Both the position numbers and the translations under genes were made by a program. Of a DNA stretch of 64,000 nucleotides, positions 20,013 through 30,561 are shown piece by piece; position 1 is the stretch's first letter; every line of letters begins with the position of its first letter. Where the stretch lies: assembly GCF_003337735.1 (NCBI RefSeq), contig NZ_QPJY01000001.1:302650-366649 (forward strand). The letters run 5' to 3'. Source of the stretch: Thioalbus denitrificans. Lineage in GTDB: Bacteria > Pseudomonadota > Gammaproteobacteria > DSM-26407. Below the pieces are notes generated by a model that was not told the DNA's origin, ran no database searches, and saw nothing but the letters and a program-made list of their open reading frames with translations.

Positions 20013-21026
20013 ATGCTGGTTCTCGGTATCGAGACCTCCTGCGACGAAACCGGGCTTGCCCTGTACGACTCGGAAACGGGGCTGCGCGCCCATGTCCTGC
20101 ACAGCCAGGTGGCGGTCCACGCCGAGTACGGCGGCGTGGTCCCCGAGCTGGCATCCCGCGACCACGTGCGCAAGACGCTGCCCCTGCTGCGCCAGGTGCT
20201 GGACGAGGCCGGCGCGCGGCCGGGGGCGGTGGACGGGGTGGCCTACACCGCCGGCCCGGGCCTCATCGGCGCGCTGCTGGTGGGCGCCTCCATCGGCCGC
20301 AGCCTGGCCTGGGCCTGGGGGGTGCCGGCGGTGGCGGTCCATCACATGGAGGGACACCTGCTGGCGCCCATGCTCGAGCCCGACCCGCCGGCCTTTCCGT
20401 TTGTCGCCCTGCTGGTCTCCGGCGGCCACACCCAGCTGGTGCGGGTGGACGGGGTGGGGCACTACCGGATCCTGGGCGAGTCCCTCGACGACGCCGCCGG
20501 CGAGGCCTTCGACAAGACCGCCAAGCTGCTCGGCCTGGGCTACCCCGGCGGCCCCGCGGTGGCGCGGGAGGCGGAGCGCGGGGACCCGGAGCGGTTCCGC
20601 TTTCCCCGGCCCATGACCGATCGCCCGGGGCTCGACTTCAGCTTCTCCGGCCTCAAGACCTTCGCCCTCAACACCCTGCAGGAGGTGGGCGCCGACGCCC
20701 GGTCCCGGGCCGACATCTCCCGCGCCTTCCAGGACGCGGTGGTGGACACCCTGGCCATCAAGTGCCGCCGCGCGCTGCAGGAGACCGGCCTCCAGCGGCT
20801 GGTCATCGCCGGCGGGGTCGGCGCCAACACCGCGCTCCGCGAGCGGCTCGCGGTTATCGCCGCCGAGGCCGGGGGGCGGGTCTACTACCCGCGCCCGCTG
20901 TTCTGCACCGACAACGGCGCCATGATCGCCTACGCCGGCAGCGTGCGCCTCGCCGCCGGCCAGCACGAGCCGCTCGCCATCGAGGCCCGCGCCCGCTGGC
21001 CGATGGAAAGCCTCGCTGCGCTCTGA
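20013..21026 (+). CDS. tsaD: TsaD, tRNA N6-threonylcarbamoyladenosine synthase subunit
   Basis: A 337-residue ASKHA-fold protein that transfers threonylcarbamoyl to A37 of ANN-decoding tRNAs. Motifs: [19 protein letters not shown] at the start, the metal-binding HxxxH as [16 protein letters not shown], and [13 protein letters not shown]. It is divergent from rpsU, a common arrangement. It is followed by a convergent plsY. Confidence 0.98.
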   Translation: MLVLGIETSCDETGLALYDSETGLRAHVLHSQVAVHAEYGGVVPELASRDHVRKTLPLLRQVLDEAGARPGAVDGVAYTAGPGLIGALLVGASIGRSLAWAWGVPAVAVHHMEGHLLAPMLEPDPPAFPFVALLVSGGHTQLVRVDGVGHYRILGESLDDAAGEAFDKTAKLLGLGYPGGPAVAREAERGDPERFRFPRPMTDRPGLDFSFSGLKTFALNTLQEVGADARSRADISRAFQDAVVDTLAIKCRRALQETGLQRLVIAGGVGANTALRERLAVIAAEAGGRVYYPRPLFCTDNGAMIAYAGSVRLAAGQHEPLAIEARARWPMESLAAL

Positions 21027-21158
21027 GGCGCCCGTGTTACGTATCATGTATTACGTATTACGTTCAGGAACCTGGGCTGGCGTGGCGGTCATGGCGCATG
21101 TCCAGCCTCCGATCGGGCACAGCCACTGACCACGGAACACGGAACACGGAACACCCCT
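21027..21158. repeat. Short-unit repeats between tsaD and plsY
   Basis: This gap contains two unrelated short repeats: ATTACGT-type units at about 21039-21062 and four copies of an 8-base CGGAACAC-type unit at about 21132-21155. No gene or clear terminator is seen. Confidence 0.6.
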
Positions 21159-21740
21159 TCACCGCCCGATCCGCTTCTCCTCGCCCGCGACGAGCTTGCG
21201 GATGTTGCTGCGGTGGCGCCAGATGAGCAGGACGCACATGACGAGGATCATGGGCAGGAGCGGGGGCGCCAGGAAGGCGGCGTACAGCGGCGCCAGCGCC
21301 GCGGCGGTGAGTGCGGAGAGCGAGGAGATGCGGAACAGGAAGGCCATGGCGAGCCAGGTGGCGAGCACCGCCAGGGCCACCGGCCAGGCCGCCCCCATCA
21401 GCACGCCGAAGGCGGTGGCCACCCCCTTGCCGCCCTGGAAGCGGAAGAAGATCGGGTAGAGGTGGCCGAGGAAGGCCGCCAGCCCCACCAGGCCGACGAC
21501 CGTCGGCGCCGCGCCCAGGGCCTGGGCCGCCACGACCGGCAGCAGCCCCTTCAGGGTGTCCCCGAGCAGGGTCAGCGCCGCGACCTTCCTGCCGCCGAGA
21601 CGCAGCACGTTTGTGGCGCCCGGGTTGCCCGAGCCCTCCGTGCGCGGGTCCGGCAGCCCCATCAGGCGGCACAGGATGATGGCGCTCGACAGCGAGCCGA
21701 GCAGGTAGGCGGCAAGAACGAACAGGACGTTGAACACCAT
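21159..21740 (-). CDS. plsY: PlsY, acyl-phosphate glycerol-3-phosphate acyltransferase
   Basis: A 193-residue inner-membrane acyltransferase with about five membrane segments that makes lysophosphatidic acid from acyl-phosphate. The three conserved loops are visible: GSLSSAIILCRLMGLPDPRT with EGSGNPGATNVLRLGG, then FRFQGGKGVATAFG, and HRSNIRKLVAGEEKRIG at the C-terminus. The start at 21740 gives the normal N-terminus. The plsY-folB divergent pair is typical. Confidence 0.96.
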   Translation of the reverse strand: MVFNVLFVLAAYLLGSLSSAIILCRLMGLPDPRTEGSGNPGATNVLRLGGRKVAALTLLGDTLKGLLPVVAAQALGAAPTVVGLVGLAAFLGHLYPIFFRFQGGKGVATAFGVLMGAAWPVALAVLATWLAMAFLFRISSLSALTAAALAPLYAAFLAPPLLPMILVMCVLLIWRHRSNIRKLVAGEEKRIGR

Positions 21741-21854
21741 CAGCGGCAACCACTCCGGGCGGGCGACAATGGCGGCTATTGTAACCGCAGCGGCGCGGCA
21801 GGTCCGGTGAAAGGTGAATGGTGAAAGGTGATGGGGCAATGCATCATCGCGGTT

Positions 21855-21962
21855 CACGCACTCACGCACTCACGCACTCACGCACTCACGCATTCACGCA
21901 CTCACGCACTCACGCACACACGCACACACGCACTCACGCATTCACGCACTCACGCACTCGCG
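21855..21962. repeat. 8-base tandem repeat (ACTCACGC type) upstream of folB
   Basis: About 13 units of ACTCACGC, with variants ATTCACGC and ACACACGC, fill the plsY-folB gap and end some 40 bases before folB. Just upstream (21806-21835) a second repeat of GGTGAAA/GGTGATG units occurs. The tract is open in the folB frame (ALTHSRTH pattern), but the folB start is downstream. Copy number may vary by slippage. Confidence 0.9.
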
Positions 21963-22001
21963 CCATGTAGAATAGCCCCCGGGCCTGAAACGAGAGCGAG
22001 C

Positions 22002-22358
22002 ATGGACATCATCTACCTGCGGGATCTCCGCATCGAGACCGTCATCGGCATCTTCGACTGGGAGCGCGCCACCCGCCAGACGGTGAGCATCGACCTGGAG
22101 ATGGGCGCAGACATCCGCAAGGCCGCCGACACCGACAGCATCGACGACACCCTCGACTACAAGGCGGTGGCGAAGCGCATCATCGACTTCGTCAGCGCCA
22201 GCGAGTTCCAGCTGGTGGAGACCCTCTCCGAGCGGATCGCCGAGATCGTGATCGGGGAGTTCGACGTGCCCTGGGTGCGGCTGCGCCTGAGCAAGCCCGG
22301 CGCCATCCGCGGCGCCCAGGACGTGGGCATCGTCATCGAGCGCGGGTCGAGGGACTGA
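22002..22358 (+). CDS. folB: FolB, dihydroneopterin aldolase
   Basis: A 118-residue enzyme of folate synthesis that cleaves dihydroneopterin. It starts MDIIYLRDLRIETVIGIFDWE, with the catalytic and pterin-binding region TLDYKAVAKRI and QLVETLSERIAEIV and the end VRLRLSKPGAIRGAQDVGI. The ATG at 22002 gives full family length; the open frame upstream is translated 8-base repeat. One base separates it from folK. Confidence 0.96.
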   Translation: MDIIYLRDLRIETVIGIFDWERATRQTVSIDLEMGADIRKAADTDSIDDTLDYKAVAKRIIDFVSASEFQLVETLSERIAEIVIGEFDVPWVRLRLSKPGAIRGAQDVGIVIERGSRD

Positions 22359-22359
22359 G

Positions 22360-22848
22360 ATGACCCGCGTCTATGTCAGCATGGGCAGCAACGTCGACCG
22401 CGAGCGCCATATCCGCGCCGGCCTGGACGCCCTGCGGGCGGCCTTCGGGCCGCTGACGGTCTCCACCGTCTACGAGAGCGAGGCGGTGGGCTTCGAGGGC
22501 GAGAACTTCTACAACCTGGTGGTGGGCTTCGACACCGGCAGGGCGCCCCGGGAGCTGGACCGGCTCATGCACGCCATCGAGGCGGACAACGGCCGCGACC
22601 GCAGCGGCCCGAAGTTCGGTCCGCGGACCCTGGATCTCGACCTCCTCACCTACGACGACCTGGTCACCCGGGAGGAGGGGCTCGAGCTGCCGCGGGGAGA
22701 GATCACCCGCTACGCCTTCGTCCTGCTGCCGCTGGCCGAGATCGCCGGCGACGAGCGCCACCCGGTGAGCGGGGAGACCTACCGCGCGCTGTGGGACGCC
22801 TTCGACCAGGACGCCCAGCGCCTCTGGCCGGTGCCCTTCGAGCGCTAG
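22360..22848 (+). CDS. folK: FolK, hydroxymethyl-dihydropterin pyrophosphokinase
   Basis: A 162-residue kinase that activates the pterin before dihydropteroate synthase. Family signatures: YVSMGSNVDRERHIRAGLDAL, NFYNLVVGFDT, and the active-site DRSGPKFGPRTLDLDLLTYD. It is directly behind folB and its end overlaps the convergent asparaginase-like gene by 4 bases. Confidence 0.96.
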   Translation: MTRVYVSMGSNVDRERHIRAGLDALRAAFGPLTVSTVYESEAVGFEGENFYNLVVGFDTGRAPRELDRLMHAIEADNGRDRSGPKFGPRTLDLDLLTYDDLVTREEGLELPRGEITRYAFVLLPLAEIAGDERHPVSGETYRALWDAFDQDAQRLWPVPFER

Positions 22849-23345
22849 CCCGGCTGCTGGTCCAGCGCCTCGAACACCCCCTGCTCGCGGTTCTTGCGCA
22901 CGTTGTCCCACGGGAAGGTGCGGGCGTTCATGGCCACGTGGACCCCGGGCGGCAGGCTCTGGGCCATGGCCAGGGCGTAGCCGAGATTGAACAGGGCGTC
23001 GGAGCCGGCCACCGAGTAGGGCACCATGGCCCCGGTGAGGACGACCGTCTTCCCCAGCCCGGCCTCGCCCAGGGCGCGCGCGGTCTCCACCAGGGTGTCG
23101 GTGCCGTGGATGACGAGGAGGCGCGACTCGGGCGCCTGGGCGCAGGCGGCCAGCACCCGCTGCCGGTCCGCCGCCTGCATGTGCAGGCTGTCGATGAGCT
23201 GGTTCACCTCCAGCACCACTGGCGCGGTGCAGCGCACCAGCTCCAGGATCCGCGGCAGGTGGGAGTCCTTGAAGGTGAGCTCGCCCTTGAGGGCGTCGTA
23301 TTGCTTCTCGAAGGTGCCGCCGGTGACAATGACGCGCACGCTCAT
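22845..23345 (-). CDS. Short asparaginase-domain protein
   Basis: A 166-residue protein equal to the N-terminal domain of L-asparaginase. The first catalytic threonine motif is VIVTGGTFEKQYD and the second is LLVIHGTDTLVETARAL, with VVLTGAMVPYSVAGSDALFN following. Classical enzymes have a further C-terminal domain and about 330 residues; short forms of this length occur in many proteobacteria next to folK or pteridine reductase genes. Activity is not established. Confidence 0.85.
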   Translation of the reverse strand: MSVRVIVTGGTFEKQYDALKGELTFKDSHLPRILELVRCTAPVVLEVNQLIDSLHMQAADRQRVLAACAQAPESRLLVIHGTDTLVETARALGEAGLGKTVVLTGAMVPYSVAGSDALFNLGYALAMAQSLPPGVHVAMNARTFPWDNVRKNREQGVFEALDQQPG

Positions 23346-23375
23346 GGGCAGGTCCTCGGTGGGGATGCGCCGGTG

Positions 23376-24134
23376 TCAGTGCTGCAGGCTGCGGCCGCCG
23401 TCCACGGTGAGCACGTGGCCGCTGGTATAGACCGCGTCGCGGACGAGGAAGCGCACCGCCCGGGCGATGTCGATGGGATCGCCCTGGCGCTTCAGGGCGG
23501 TGCGGCCGATGATCTCCCGCTGGGCCGCGCTGTCGAGCTCGGCCTCGTTCTCCGGCCACAGGATGGCGCCGGGGGCCACCGCGTTGACGCGGATCTCCGG
23601 GCCCAGCTCCCGGGCCAGGGTCTTGGTGAGCATCACCAGCCCGGCCTTGGCCATGCTGTAGACCGGGTAGCCCTTCAGCGGCCGGTCGGCGTGGATGTCG
23701 ACGATGTTGACGATGCAGCCGCCGCCGGCGCGCAGGCGCGGGGCGGCGGCCTGGGAGAGGAAGAAGGGCGCCTTGAGATTGCTGCCCATCAGGTCGTCCC
23801 ACTGCGCCTCGGTGACCTCGCCCATGGGGGTGGGGTAGAAGCTGGAGGCGTTGTTCACCAGCACGTCGAGCCGGCCCCAGGCCGCGGCGGCCCGCTCCAC
23901 GAGGGCGTCCAGCCCGGCGGTGTCGTGCAGGTCGGCGCTCAAGGTGACCACCGAGTCCGGGCGCGCGGCGTTGAGCTCCGCGGCCAGGGCCTCGGCCGCC
24001 GCGGTGGAGCCGCGGTAGTGCACCACGATATTCATGCCTTCGCCGTGGAGGAGGCGGGCGGTGGTGGCCCCGATGCGGTGGGCCGCGCCGGTGATGAGCG
24101 CCACGCGGCCGGTCAGGGAGGTTTCATGAGTCAT
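23376..24134 (-). CDS. Pteridine reductase-type short-chain dehydrogenase
   Basis: A 252-residue SDR. NAD(P) binding is by ALITGAAHRIGATTARLLH; the TGAxRRIG-like arginine pattern and the catalytic Asn/Tyr/Lys (NNASSFYPTP, then YPVYSMAKAGLVMLTK) match pteridine/dihydromonapterin reductases (FolM, PTR1). The SSFYPTP stretch is typical of that subgroup. Position near folB-folK supports a pterin role. The start at 24134 makes it divergent with the next gene. Confidence 0.87.
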   Translation of the reverse strand: MTHETSLTGRVALITGAAHRIGATTARLLHGEGMNIVVHYRGSTAAAEALAAELNAARPDSVVTLSADLHDTAGLDALVERAAAAWGRLDVLVNNASSFYPTPMGEVTEAQWDDLMGSNLKAPFFLSQAAAPRLRAGGGCIVNIVDIHADRPLKGYPVYSMAKAGLVMLTKTLARELGPEIRVNAVAPGAILWPENEAELDSAAQREIIGRTALKRQGDPIDIARAVRFLVRDAVYTSGHVLTVDGGRSLQH

Positions 24135-24181
24135 TGTCACGGGTTCTCCGCAGGCTGGTCCCCGGTGGGGGAGGCGGGCCG

Positions 24182-25369
24182 GTGAGCCGGGAGTCCGGCG
24201 CCGGGCTGCCCGCCCCGTCGGCGGCGGCGGCGGACCACAGCGCGCGGCTGGTGGAACACATCCGCCGGCGCCTGGAGGCGGCCGGCGGGCGCCTGCCCTT
24301 CGCCGATTACATGCAGGAGGCATTGTACGCACCGGGTCTCGGCTATTACAGCGCCGGGAGCCGCAAGCTGGGGCCGGCGGGGGACTTCACCACCGCCCCC
24401 GAGCTCTCGCCCCTGTTCGGCCGCTGCCTGGCCCGGCAGTGCGCCGACGTGCTGGCGGAGCTGGGCGGGGGCGACATCCTCGAGTTCGGCGCCGGCAGCG
24501 GGCGGCTCGCCGCCGACCTGCTGGCGGAGCTGGAGCGGCTCGGCCGGCCGCCGGCGCGCTACCTCATCCTCGAGGTGAGCGCCGATCTGCGCGAGCGCCA
24601 GCGCGAGACCCTGGCGCGGCTGGCGCCCGGGCTGGCGGCGCGGGTGGCGTGGGTGGAGACCCCGCCGGCGGGGCTGCGCGGGGTGATCCTCGCCAACGAG
24701 GTGCTCGACGCCCTGCCGGTGCACCGCTTCCGGCTCGGCCCGGCGGGGGTGGAGGAGGGGTGCGTGGCCTGGAGCGGGACGGGCTTCGCCTGGGAGTGGA
24801 CGGCGCCGCGCACGCCGGGGCTGGCGGAGCGGGCCGCGGCGGTGCTGGCCGGGGCCGGCGGTGGCCAGGCCCCGGGCTACGCCTCCGAGCTGGGGCTGGC
24901 GGCCGGCCCCTGGATCGCGGCGCTGGGCGGGAGCCTGGCGGCGGGGCTGGCGCTGCTGGTGGACTACGGCTTCCCGCGCCGGGAGTTCTACCATCCCGAG
25001 CGCGCCGGGGGCACGCTGATGTGCCACTACCGCCACCGCGCCCACGACGACCCCTTCTTCCTGCCCGGGCTGCAGGACATCACCGCCCACGTGGACTTCA
25101 CCGCCGTGGCGGAGGCGGCCGACGCCGCGGGGCTGCGGGTGGCCGGCTACACCAGCCAGGCCGCCTTCCTGCTCGCCACCGGCATCACCGAGCTGGCCGC
25201 CGGCGCGGAGGTGGCGGGCGACGCCGCCCTGGCGGCCGCCGGCCACGCCCTGAACCGCCTGCTCTCCCCGGCGGAGATGGGCGAGCTGTTCAAGGTCATC
25301 GCCCTGACCCGCGGCCTCGACGCCCCCCTGCGCGGCTTCGCCCTGCAGGACCGCCGCGGGCGGCTGTAG
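24182..25369 (+). CDS. SAM-dependent methyltransferase, MidA/NDUFAF7 family
   Basis: A 395-residue protein of COG1565. Signatures: FADYMQEALYAPGLGYYSAG, GDFTTAPELSPLFGRCLARQ, the SAM site ILEFGAGSGRLAADLL, and VILANEVLDALPVHRF. The mitochondrial member methylates an arginine of a complex I subunit; the bacterial role is unproven. The GTG at 24182 is preferred: it has GGGGGAGG 8 bases upstream, whereas the ATG at 24134 would overlap the divergent SDR start. Confidence 0.88.
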   Translation: MSRESGAGLPAPSAAAADHSARLVEHIRRRLEAAGGRLPFADYMQEALYAPGLGYYSAGSRKLGPAGDFTTAPELSPLFGRCLARQCADVLAELGGGDILEFGAGSGRLAADLLAELERLGRPPARYLILEVSADLRERQRETLARLAPGLAARVAWVETPPAGLRGVILANEVLDALPVHRFRLGPAGVEEGCVAWSGTGFAWEWTAPRTPGLAERAAAVLAGAGGGQAPGYASELGLAAGPWIAALGGSLAAGLALLVDYGFPRREFYHPERAGGTLMCHYRHRAHDDPFFLPGLQDITAHVDFTAVAEAADAAGLRVAGYTSQAAFLLATGITELAAGAEVAGDAALAAAGHALNRLLSPAEMGELFKVIALTRGLDAPLRGFALQDRRGRL

Positions 25370-25393
25370 CTTTCTGTTTTAAAAGATATTTTT

Positions 25394-25687
25394 TCACCAC
25401 GAAGGCACGAAGGACACGAAGAACGGCAAAAGACGAATAAACCCCAGATTACGTTGATTTACGGTGATTATCCTCAGTTAACCGCCTTCGCGGGTCGTTG
25501 GCCGGATAACGATGGCGGCAAACGCCATGCCCTGGCTAACAGGTTGTTGCAGGTCGTTGCCTGAAGTGAGGGACCAGGCTCGTCGACGGGCCTTCCCCAC
25601 ACGACGGCAAATTTACGCAAATCAACGTAATCTGCGGTTAAACCAGCTGTTCTTCGTGTTCTTCGTGTTCTTCGTGTCTTCGTGGTT
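25394..25687. repeat. Modular inverted-repeat intergenic element M2
   Basis: The 361-base gap between two methyltransferase genes has no gene. Its left edge is the same 28-mer as in M1 (25394-25421). Its right edge is a related but longer array of TTCGTGT units (about 25652-25687). Inside lies a different inverted repeat of 16 bases (25445-25460 and 25619-25634) built of ATTACGTTGATT. The layout equals that of M1 with a new inner word. Confidence 0.85.
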
Positions 25688-25730
25688 AGATCCTTACTTT
25701 TTGCAACCAGACGCAGGAGCAAGACGACCC

Positions 25731-26429
25731 ATGCCCGAGACGCCCGACAAGACCCTGGAGATGCTGGAGCGCCACCACCGTGACGGGGCGCGCTTCGCGG
25801 CGATGATGAAGGAGGGCTTCGAGCGCCGCTACGACGTCGCCTTCTGGGCGGAATGGGAGCACTGGATGGGTCCGGTGCTGCCGGAGCGGCCGGTCATCAT
25901 CGATCTCGGCGCGGGGCCGGGGATGCTGGTGCAGGCCCTGGGCCGGCGCTACCCCGGCGCGCGGGTGACGGGGGTGGAGGTGGCGCCCTACATGCTGGAG
26001 GCGGCGGTGGAGCTGCCGGAGGGCTGCGCCCTGGTGGCCGAGGATCTCCACGATCCGCACCTGCCGCTGGCGGCGGGAAGCGTCGACGCCGCCCACGCCG
26101 CGGTGGTGTTCCACGAGATGAACCAGCCGGTGCGCGCCCTGCAGGAGGTGGCCCGGGTGCTGCGCCCCGGCGGGCGCTTCTACATCACCGACTGGGTGCG
26201 GGCGCCGCTGCCGGTCTACGTCGCCGCCCAGACCGAGGAGGCGCGGGTGTTCGACGCCGCCACCCCGGTGGCGGAGCTGGACGATCTCTTCGTCCACTTC
26301 ATGGAGCACAACCGCTACTCGGCCGAGGACCTGGTCTGGCTGCTGGAGCGGACCGGCTTCAACGTGCTGGCCACCGAGGTGACCCGCGAGGGCCGCTACG
26401 CCCGGCTGGTGGCCGAGCGCCGCGGCTGA
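25731..26429 (+). CDS. Class I SAM-dependent methyltransferase
   Basis: A 232-residue methyltransferase of the Methyltransf_11 type. The SAM motif is IIDLGAGPGMLVQAL near residue 55, with GVEVAPYMLEAA, an HEMNQPVRALQEVARVLRPG motif IV/V region and GRFYITDWVRAP. The substrate cannot be told from the sequence. AGGAGC lies 13 bases upstream of the ATG. It precedes uppP by 48 bases; that gap contains a CACCCATC short repeat. Confidence 0.8.
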   Translation: MPETPDKTLEMLERHHRDGARFAAMMKEGFERRYDVAFWAEWEHWMGPVLPERPVIIDLGAGPGMLVQALGRRYPGARVTGVEVAPYMLEAAVELPEGCALVAEDLHDPHLPLAAGSVDAAHAAVVFHEMNQPVRALQEVARVLRPGGRFYITDWVRAPLPVYVAAQTEEARVFDAATPVAELDDLFVHFMEHNRYSAEDLVWLLERTGFNVLATEVTREGRYARLVAERRG

Positions 26430-26477
26430 GGGCGGGCGCCCTTCACCCATCACCCATCGCTCATCACGGAGTAAACC

Positions 26478-27275
<798 letters not shown>

Positions 27276-27319
27276 GGCGCGGGGATTCTCCCTGGCGCCG
27301 CCGGTGCGCGCGGCGCACC

Positions 27320-28606
27320 CTACCTCGCGTCCGCGTCGCCCTTCGCCGGCCCGGCGGCCGGCCTCTCCACGGCCCGGATCGCCTCCAGGCGCGCCGCGCG
27401 CAGGGCCTCGCCCAGCCGCGGACCCTTGAGCCCCCGCTGCGCCAGCGGCGCCACCGGCACCGCGGCGGCGGCCGCGCGACAGGCGCGCAGGTAGTCCGCC
27501 TGGGGATAGCCGTCGTCCGCGCGCCCGGCGCGGCCGCGGGCGTCGGCCGCGCAGGCGAGCAGGAAGCCCTCGAAGCGCTCCGGCCGGCGGAAGGCGTCCA
27601 GCGCCTCCAGGGTCTCCAGCACGGTGGCGGGGCGCAGCTCCAGGGCCCGGTGGCAGCGGCCGTGCCAGCGGGCGGCCATGACCGCCAGGTTGCGGTGGGC
27701 GTTGGGGACGCGGAAGCGGTCGCAGAGGGCGTTCACCAGCGCCACGCCGCGCTCCTCGTGGCCGTGGTGGGCGGGCCACTCCGCCGCCGGGGTGGCGCCC
27801 TTGCCGAGATCGTGCACCAGCGCGGCGAAGCGCACCGCGGTGTCGGGGCTGAGCCGGGCGGCGGCCTCCAGCACCAGCAGGGCGTGGGCGCCGGTGTCCA
27901 CCTCGCCGTGGTGGCGCTCGGGCTGGGGCACGCCGAACAGGGCGTCGATCTCCGGGAACAGCACCGCCAGCGCCCCGCAGCCGCGCAGCACCTCGAAGAA
28001 GCGCGCCGGGCGATCCTCGCCCAGCGCCCGCTCCAGCTCCTTCCAGACCCGCTCGGGCACCAGCGCGTCCACCTCGCCGGCGGCCACCATGCGCCGCATC
28101 AGCGCGTTGGTGCCGTGGGCCACGCGGAAGCCCCAGCGGGCGAAGCGGGCGGCGAAGCGCGCCACCCGCAGGATCCGCACCGGGTCCTCGGCGAAGGCGG
28201 GCGAGACGTGGCGCAGCAGGCCCTGGTCCAGGTCCCCGCGGCCGTCGAAAGGGTCGATGAGATTCCCCGCGGCGTCCTCGGCCATGGCGTTGATGGTGAG
28301 ATCGCGGCGGCGGAGATCCTCCTCCAGGGTCACGTCGGGGGCGGCGTGGAAGCTGAAGCCGGTGTAGCCGGGGCCGGTCTTGCGCTCGGTGCGGGCCAGC
28401 GCGTACTCCTCGCCCGTGTCCGGGTGGAGGAAGACGGGAAAGTCGCGCCCCACCGGGCGGAAGCCGCGCCGCTTCAGCTCCTCGGGCGTGGCGCCCACCA
28501 CCACCCAGTCGCGCTCCCGGGCCTCCTGCCCCAGCAGGCGGTCCCGCACCGCCCCGCCCACCAGGTAGATCTCCAGCCCCTCGGTGCGCGGATCGCCAGG
28601 GGCCAT
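27320..28606 (-). CDS. cca: Multifunctional CCA tRNA nucleotidyltransferase
   Basis: A 428-residue class II CCA-adding enzyme with an HD domain, as in E. coli. The head has [13 protein letters not shown] and [30 protein letters not shown] and [16 protein letters not shown] follow; the HD phosphohydrolase signature is LVHDLGKG after about residue 255. The HD domain gives 2'-phosphatase and phosphodiesterase activities. It lies 2 bases after the stop side of the NDUFA9-like gene, likely one operon. Confidence 0.96.
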   Translation of the reverse strand: MAPGDPRTEGLEIYLVGGAVRDRLLGQEARERDWVVVGATPEELKRRGFRPVGRDFPVFLHPDTGEEYALARTERKTGPGYTGFSFHAAPDVTLEEDLRRRDLTINAMAEDAAGNLIDPFDGRGDLDQGLLRHVSPAFAEDPVRILRVARFAARFARWGFRVAHGTNALMRRMVAAGEVDALVPERVWKELERALGEDRPARFFEVLRGCGALAVLFPEIDALFGVPQPERHHGEVDTGAHALLVLEAAARLSPDTAVRFAALVHDLGKGATPAAEWPAHHGHEERGVALVNALCDRFRVPNAHRNLAVMAARWHGRCHRALELRPATVLETLEALDAFRRPERFEGFLLACAADARGRAGRADDGYPQADYLRACRAAAAAVPVAPLAQRGLKGPRLGEALRAARLEAIRAVERPAAGPAKGDADAR

Positions 28607-28608
28607 TC

Positions 28609-29580
28609 TCAGGCGCGCCCGGCCGTGCGCCGGTAGCGCTCGTAGTGGCCGCGCCGGCTGGCCAGGGTGAGGTAGCGGGGCACCTCCGCCTCCACCGAGC
28701 GCGGATGGAGGCCGAACACCGCCGGGAAGGGGGCCAGGCAGATGCCGTCCACCTGGCAGGAGAGGTAGTTGTCGCGGGAGAAGGGCTTGCCCGGGACGTA
28801 CTCCATGAGGTTCGCCTGCAGGCGCGCGAGCCCGTCGGGCAGGGCCCAGATGCGGCGCCGCAGGCCGAGCACCTGGGCGGTGTACTCCACCAGCTCGTCG
28901 AGGGTGTAGGCGGCGGGCCCGCAGAGATCGTAGCCCTCCCCGAAGGTGGCCTTCTCCTCCAGGGCGATGTGCATGGCCGCCACCAGGTCGCCCACGTAGA
29001 GGGGGGCGAAGCGGGACCAGGCGCAGGCGAGCGGGAATACCGCCGGGGTCAGCCGCAGCAGCCCGGCGAAGCGGGTGAAGAAGCTGTCCCCGGGGCCGAA
29101 CACCACCGAGGGGCGGAAGCTGGTCACCGCCAGCCCCGGGCCGGCCTCGGCGTGCACCGCCGCCTCGCCCTCGCCCTTGGTGCGCAGGTAGTGGCTGGGG
29201 CCCTTTTCCGCGTCGGCGTTCAGCGCGCTCATGTGCAGCAGCCGCGGCACCCCCGCCTCGTTGCAGGCGGCCACCACGCCGCGGGCGAGATCCACGTGGG
29301 CGGCGCGGAAGCCGCTGCCGTCGTGGCCGCGCTCGTTGAGGATGCCCACCAGGTTGACGACCGCGTCGCTGCCGTCCACCACCGCGCGCAGGGTCCCGGC
29401 GTCGTTCACGTCGCCCCGCACCACCTCCACGCCGCCGGCGATGCCCAGATCCCGGTGGCGCTGGGGGTGGCGGGTGGGGATGCGCACCCGCCAGCCGGCA
29501 TCGGTCAGGCGGTTGGTCAGGTGGCGGCCGATGAAGCCGGTGCCGCCGATGATGGTCACGATCCTCGACTCTGCTGCCAT
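28609..29580 (-). CDS. NAD(P)-binding NDUFA9-like protein
   Basis: A 323-residue atypical SDR of the complex I NDUFA9 family. The Rossmann motif is [17 protein letters not shown] at the N-terminus, then [24 protein letters not shown], and [19 protein letters not shown]. Bacterial members are not known to be stable complex I subunits; a quinone-related or nucleotide-sugar-like role is possible. AGGAG precedes the ATG at 29580. It is immediately followed by cca. Confidence 0.87.
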   Translation of the reverse strand: MAAESRIVTIIGGTGFIGRHLTNRLTDAGWRVRIPTRHPQRHRDLGIAGGVEVVRGDVNDAGTLRAVVDGSDAVVNLVGILNERGHDGSGFRAAHVDLARGVVAACNEAGVPRLLHMSALNADAEKGPSHYLRTKGEGEAAVHAEAGPGLAVTSFRPSVVFGPGDSFFTRFAGLLRLTPAVFPLACAWSRFAPLYVGDLVAAMHIALEEKATFGEGYDLCGPAAYTLDELVEYTAQVLGLRRRIWALPDGLARLQANLMEYVPGKPFSRDNYLSCQVDGICLAPFPAVFGLHPRSVEAEVPRYLTLASRRGHYERYRRTAGRA

Positions 29581-29772
29581 GACGGATCTCCTCGGGGTTG
29601 TTCCGGAATCTTCCACCGCTCCCCGAGGGGGGTCAAGGGCGGGGGCGCGCCGGCGCAGCGTGGCCGGAGTCCGGGTGGCCGCGCCGGTCCGCCCCCGGCA
29701 TAATGTCCGTCCATTGACGGCCGGGCATCCGCGCACCGGCCTCCGGCCCGCGGCAGCGGTAAGCGAGCAGAC

Positions 29773-30561
29773 GTGGAAACCCTTCTCATCTACCTGGTGG
29801 TGGGCGCCTTCGCCGGGGTGCTGGCGGGGCTGTTCGGGGTGGGCGGCGGACTCATCATCGTCCCCGCCCTGGCCTTCACCTTCCAGGCCCAGGCCGTGGA
29901 CCCCGCGGTGCTGATGCACGTGGCCATCGGCACTTCGCTGGCCACCATCGTGGTTACCTCCCTCTCCTCGGTGCGCGCCCATCACCGCCGCGGCGCCGTG
30001 CTGTGGGAAATCTTCCGGCGCCTCACCCCGGGCATCGTGGTGGGGGCGCTGCTGGGCGCGGCGGTGGCCGACCTGCTCCCGGGCGACTGGCTGCGGCGCA
30101 TCTTCGCCCTGTTCGTGCTGACCATCGCCGCGCAGATGGGCTTCGGGCTCAGGCCCGCGCCCCACCGCGGCCTGCCCGGTACCCCGGGGATGTTCGGCGC
30201 CGGCGGGGTGATCGGCTCCATCTCGGCCATCGTCGGCATCGGCGGCGGCAGCCTCACGGTGCCGTTCCTCACCTGGTGCAACGTGGAGATGCGCAACGCC
30301 GTGGCCACCTCCGCCGCCTGCGGGCTGCCCATCGCGGTGGCCGGCGCCGCCGGCTTCATCTTCCAGGGCTGGGGCGAGGCCGCCCTGCCGGCCTGGAGCA
30401 GCGGCTACGTCTACTGGCCCGCCTTCGCCGGCATCGCGGTGGCGAGCACTGCCTTCGCCCCCCTGGGCGCGAAGCTGGCCCACAGCCTGCCGGGCGCGAA
30501 GCTGAAGCGCATCTTCGCCCTGTTCCTGGCGGTCATCGGCCTGCGCCTGCTGCTCGGGTAA
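29773..30561 (+). CDS. TSUP (TauE/SafE) family membrane permease
   Basis: A 262-residue polytopic protein of the TSUP family, whose members move sulfite, sulfonates or other organic anions. The two family repeats are visible: GVLAGLFGVGGGLIIVPAL near residue 15 and ISAIVGIGGGSLTVPFL near residue 155. Eight or so hydrophobic stretches are present. The start is GTG. No adjacent sulfur gene points to a substrate. Confidence 0.88.
   Translation: METLLIYLVVGAFAGVLAGLFGVGGGLIIVPALAFTFQAQAVDPAVLMHVAIGTSLATIVVTSLSSVRAHHRRGAVLWEIFRRLTPGIVVGALLGAAVADLLPGDWLRRIFALFVLTIAAQMGFGLRPAPHRGLPGTPGMFGAGGVIGSISAIVGIGGGSLTVPFLTWCNVEMRNAVATSAACGLPIAVAGAAGFIFQGWGEAALPAWSSGYVYWPAFAGIAVASTAFAPLGAKLAHSLPGAKLKRIFALFLAVIGLRLLLG

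Noticed and set aside
21855-21962. CRISPR-like array
   Set aside because: Units are 8 bases long and directly adjacent without unique spacers; it is a simple tandem repeat and no cas genes are present.
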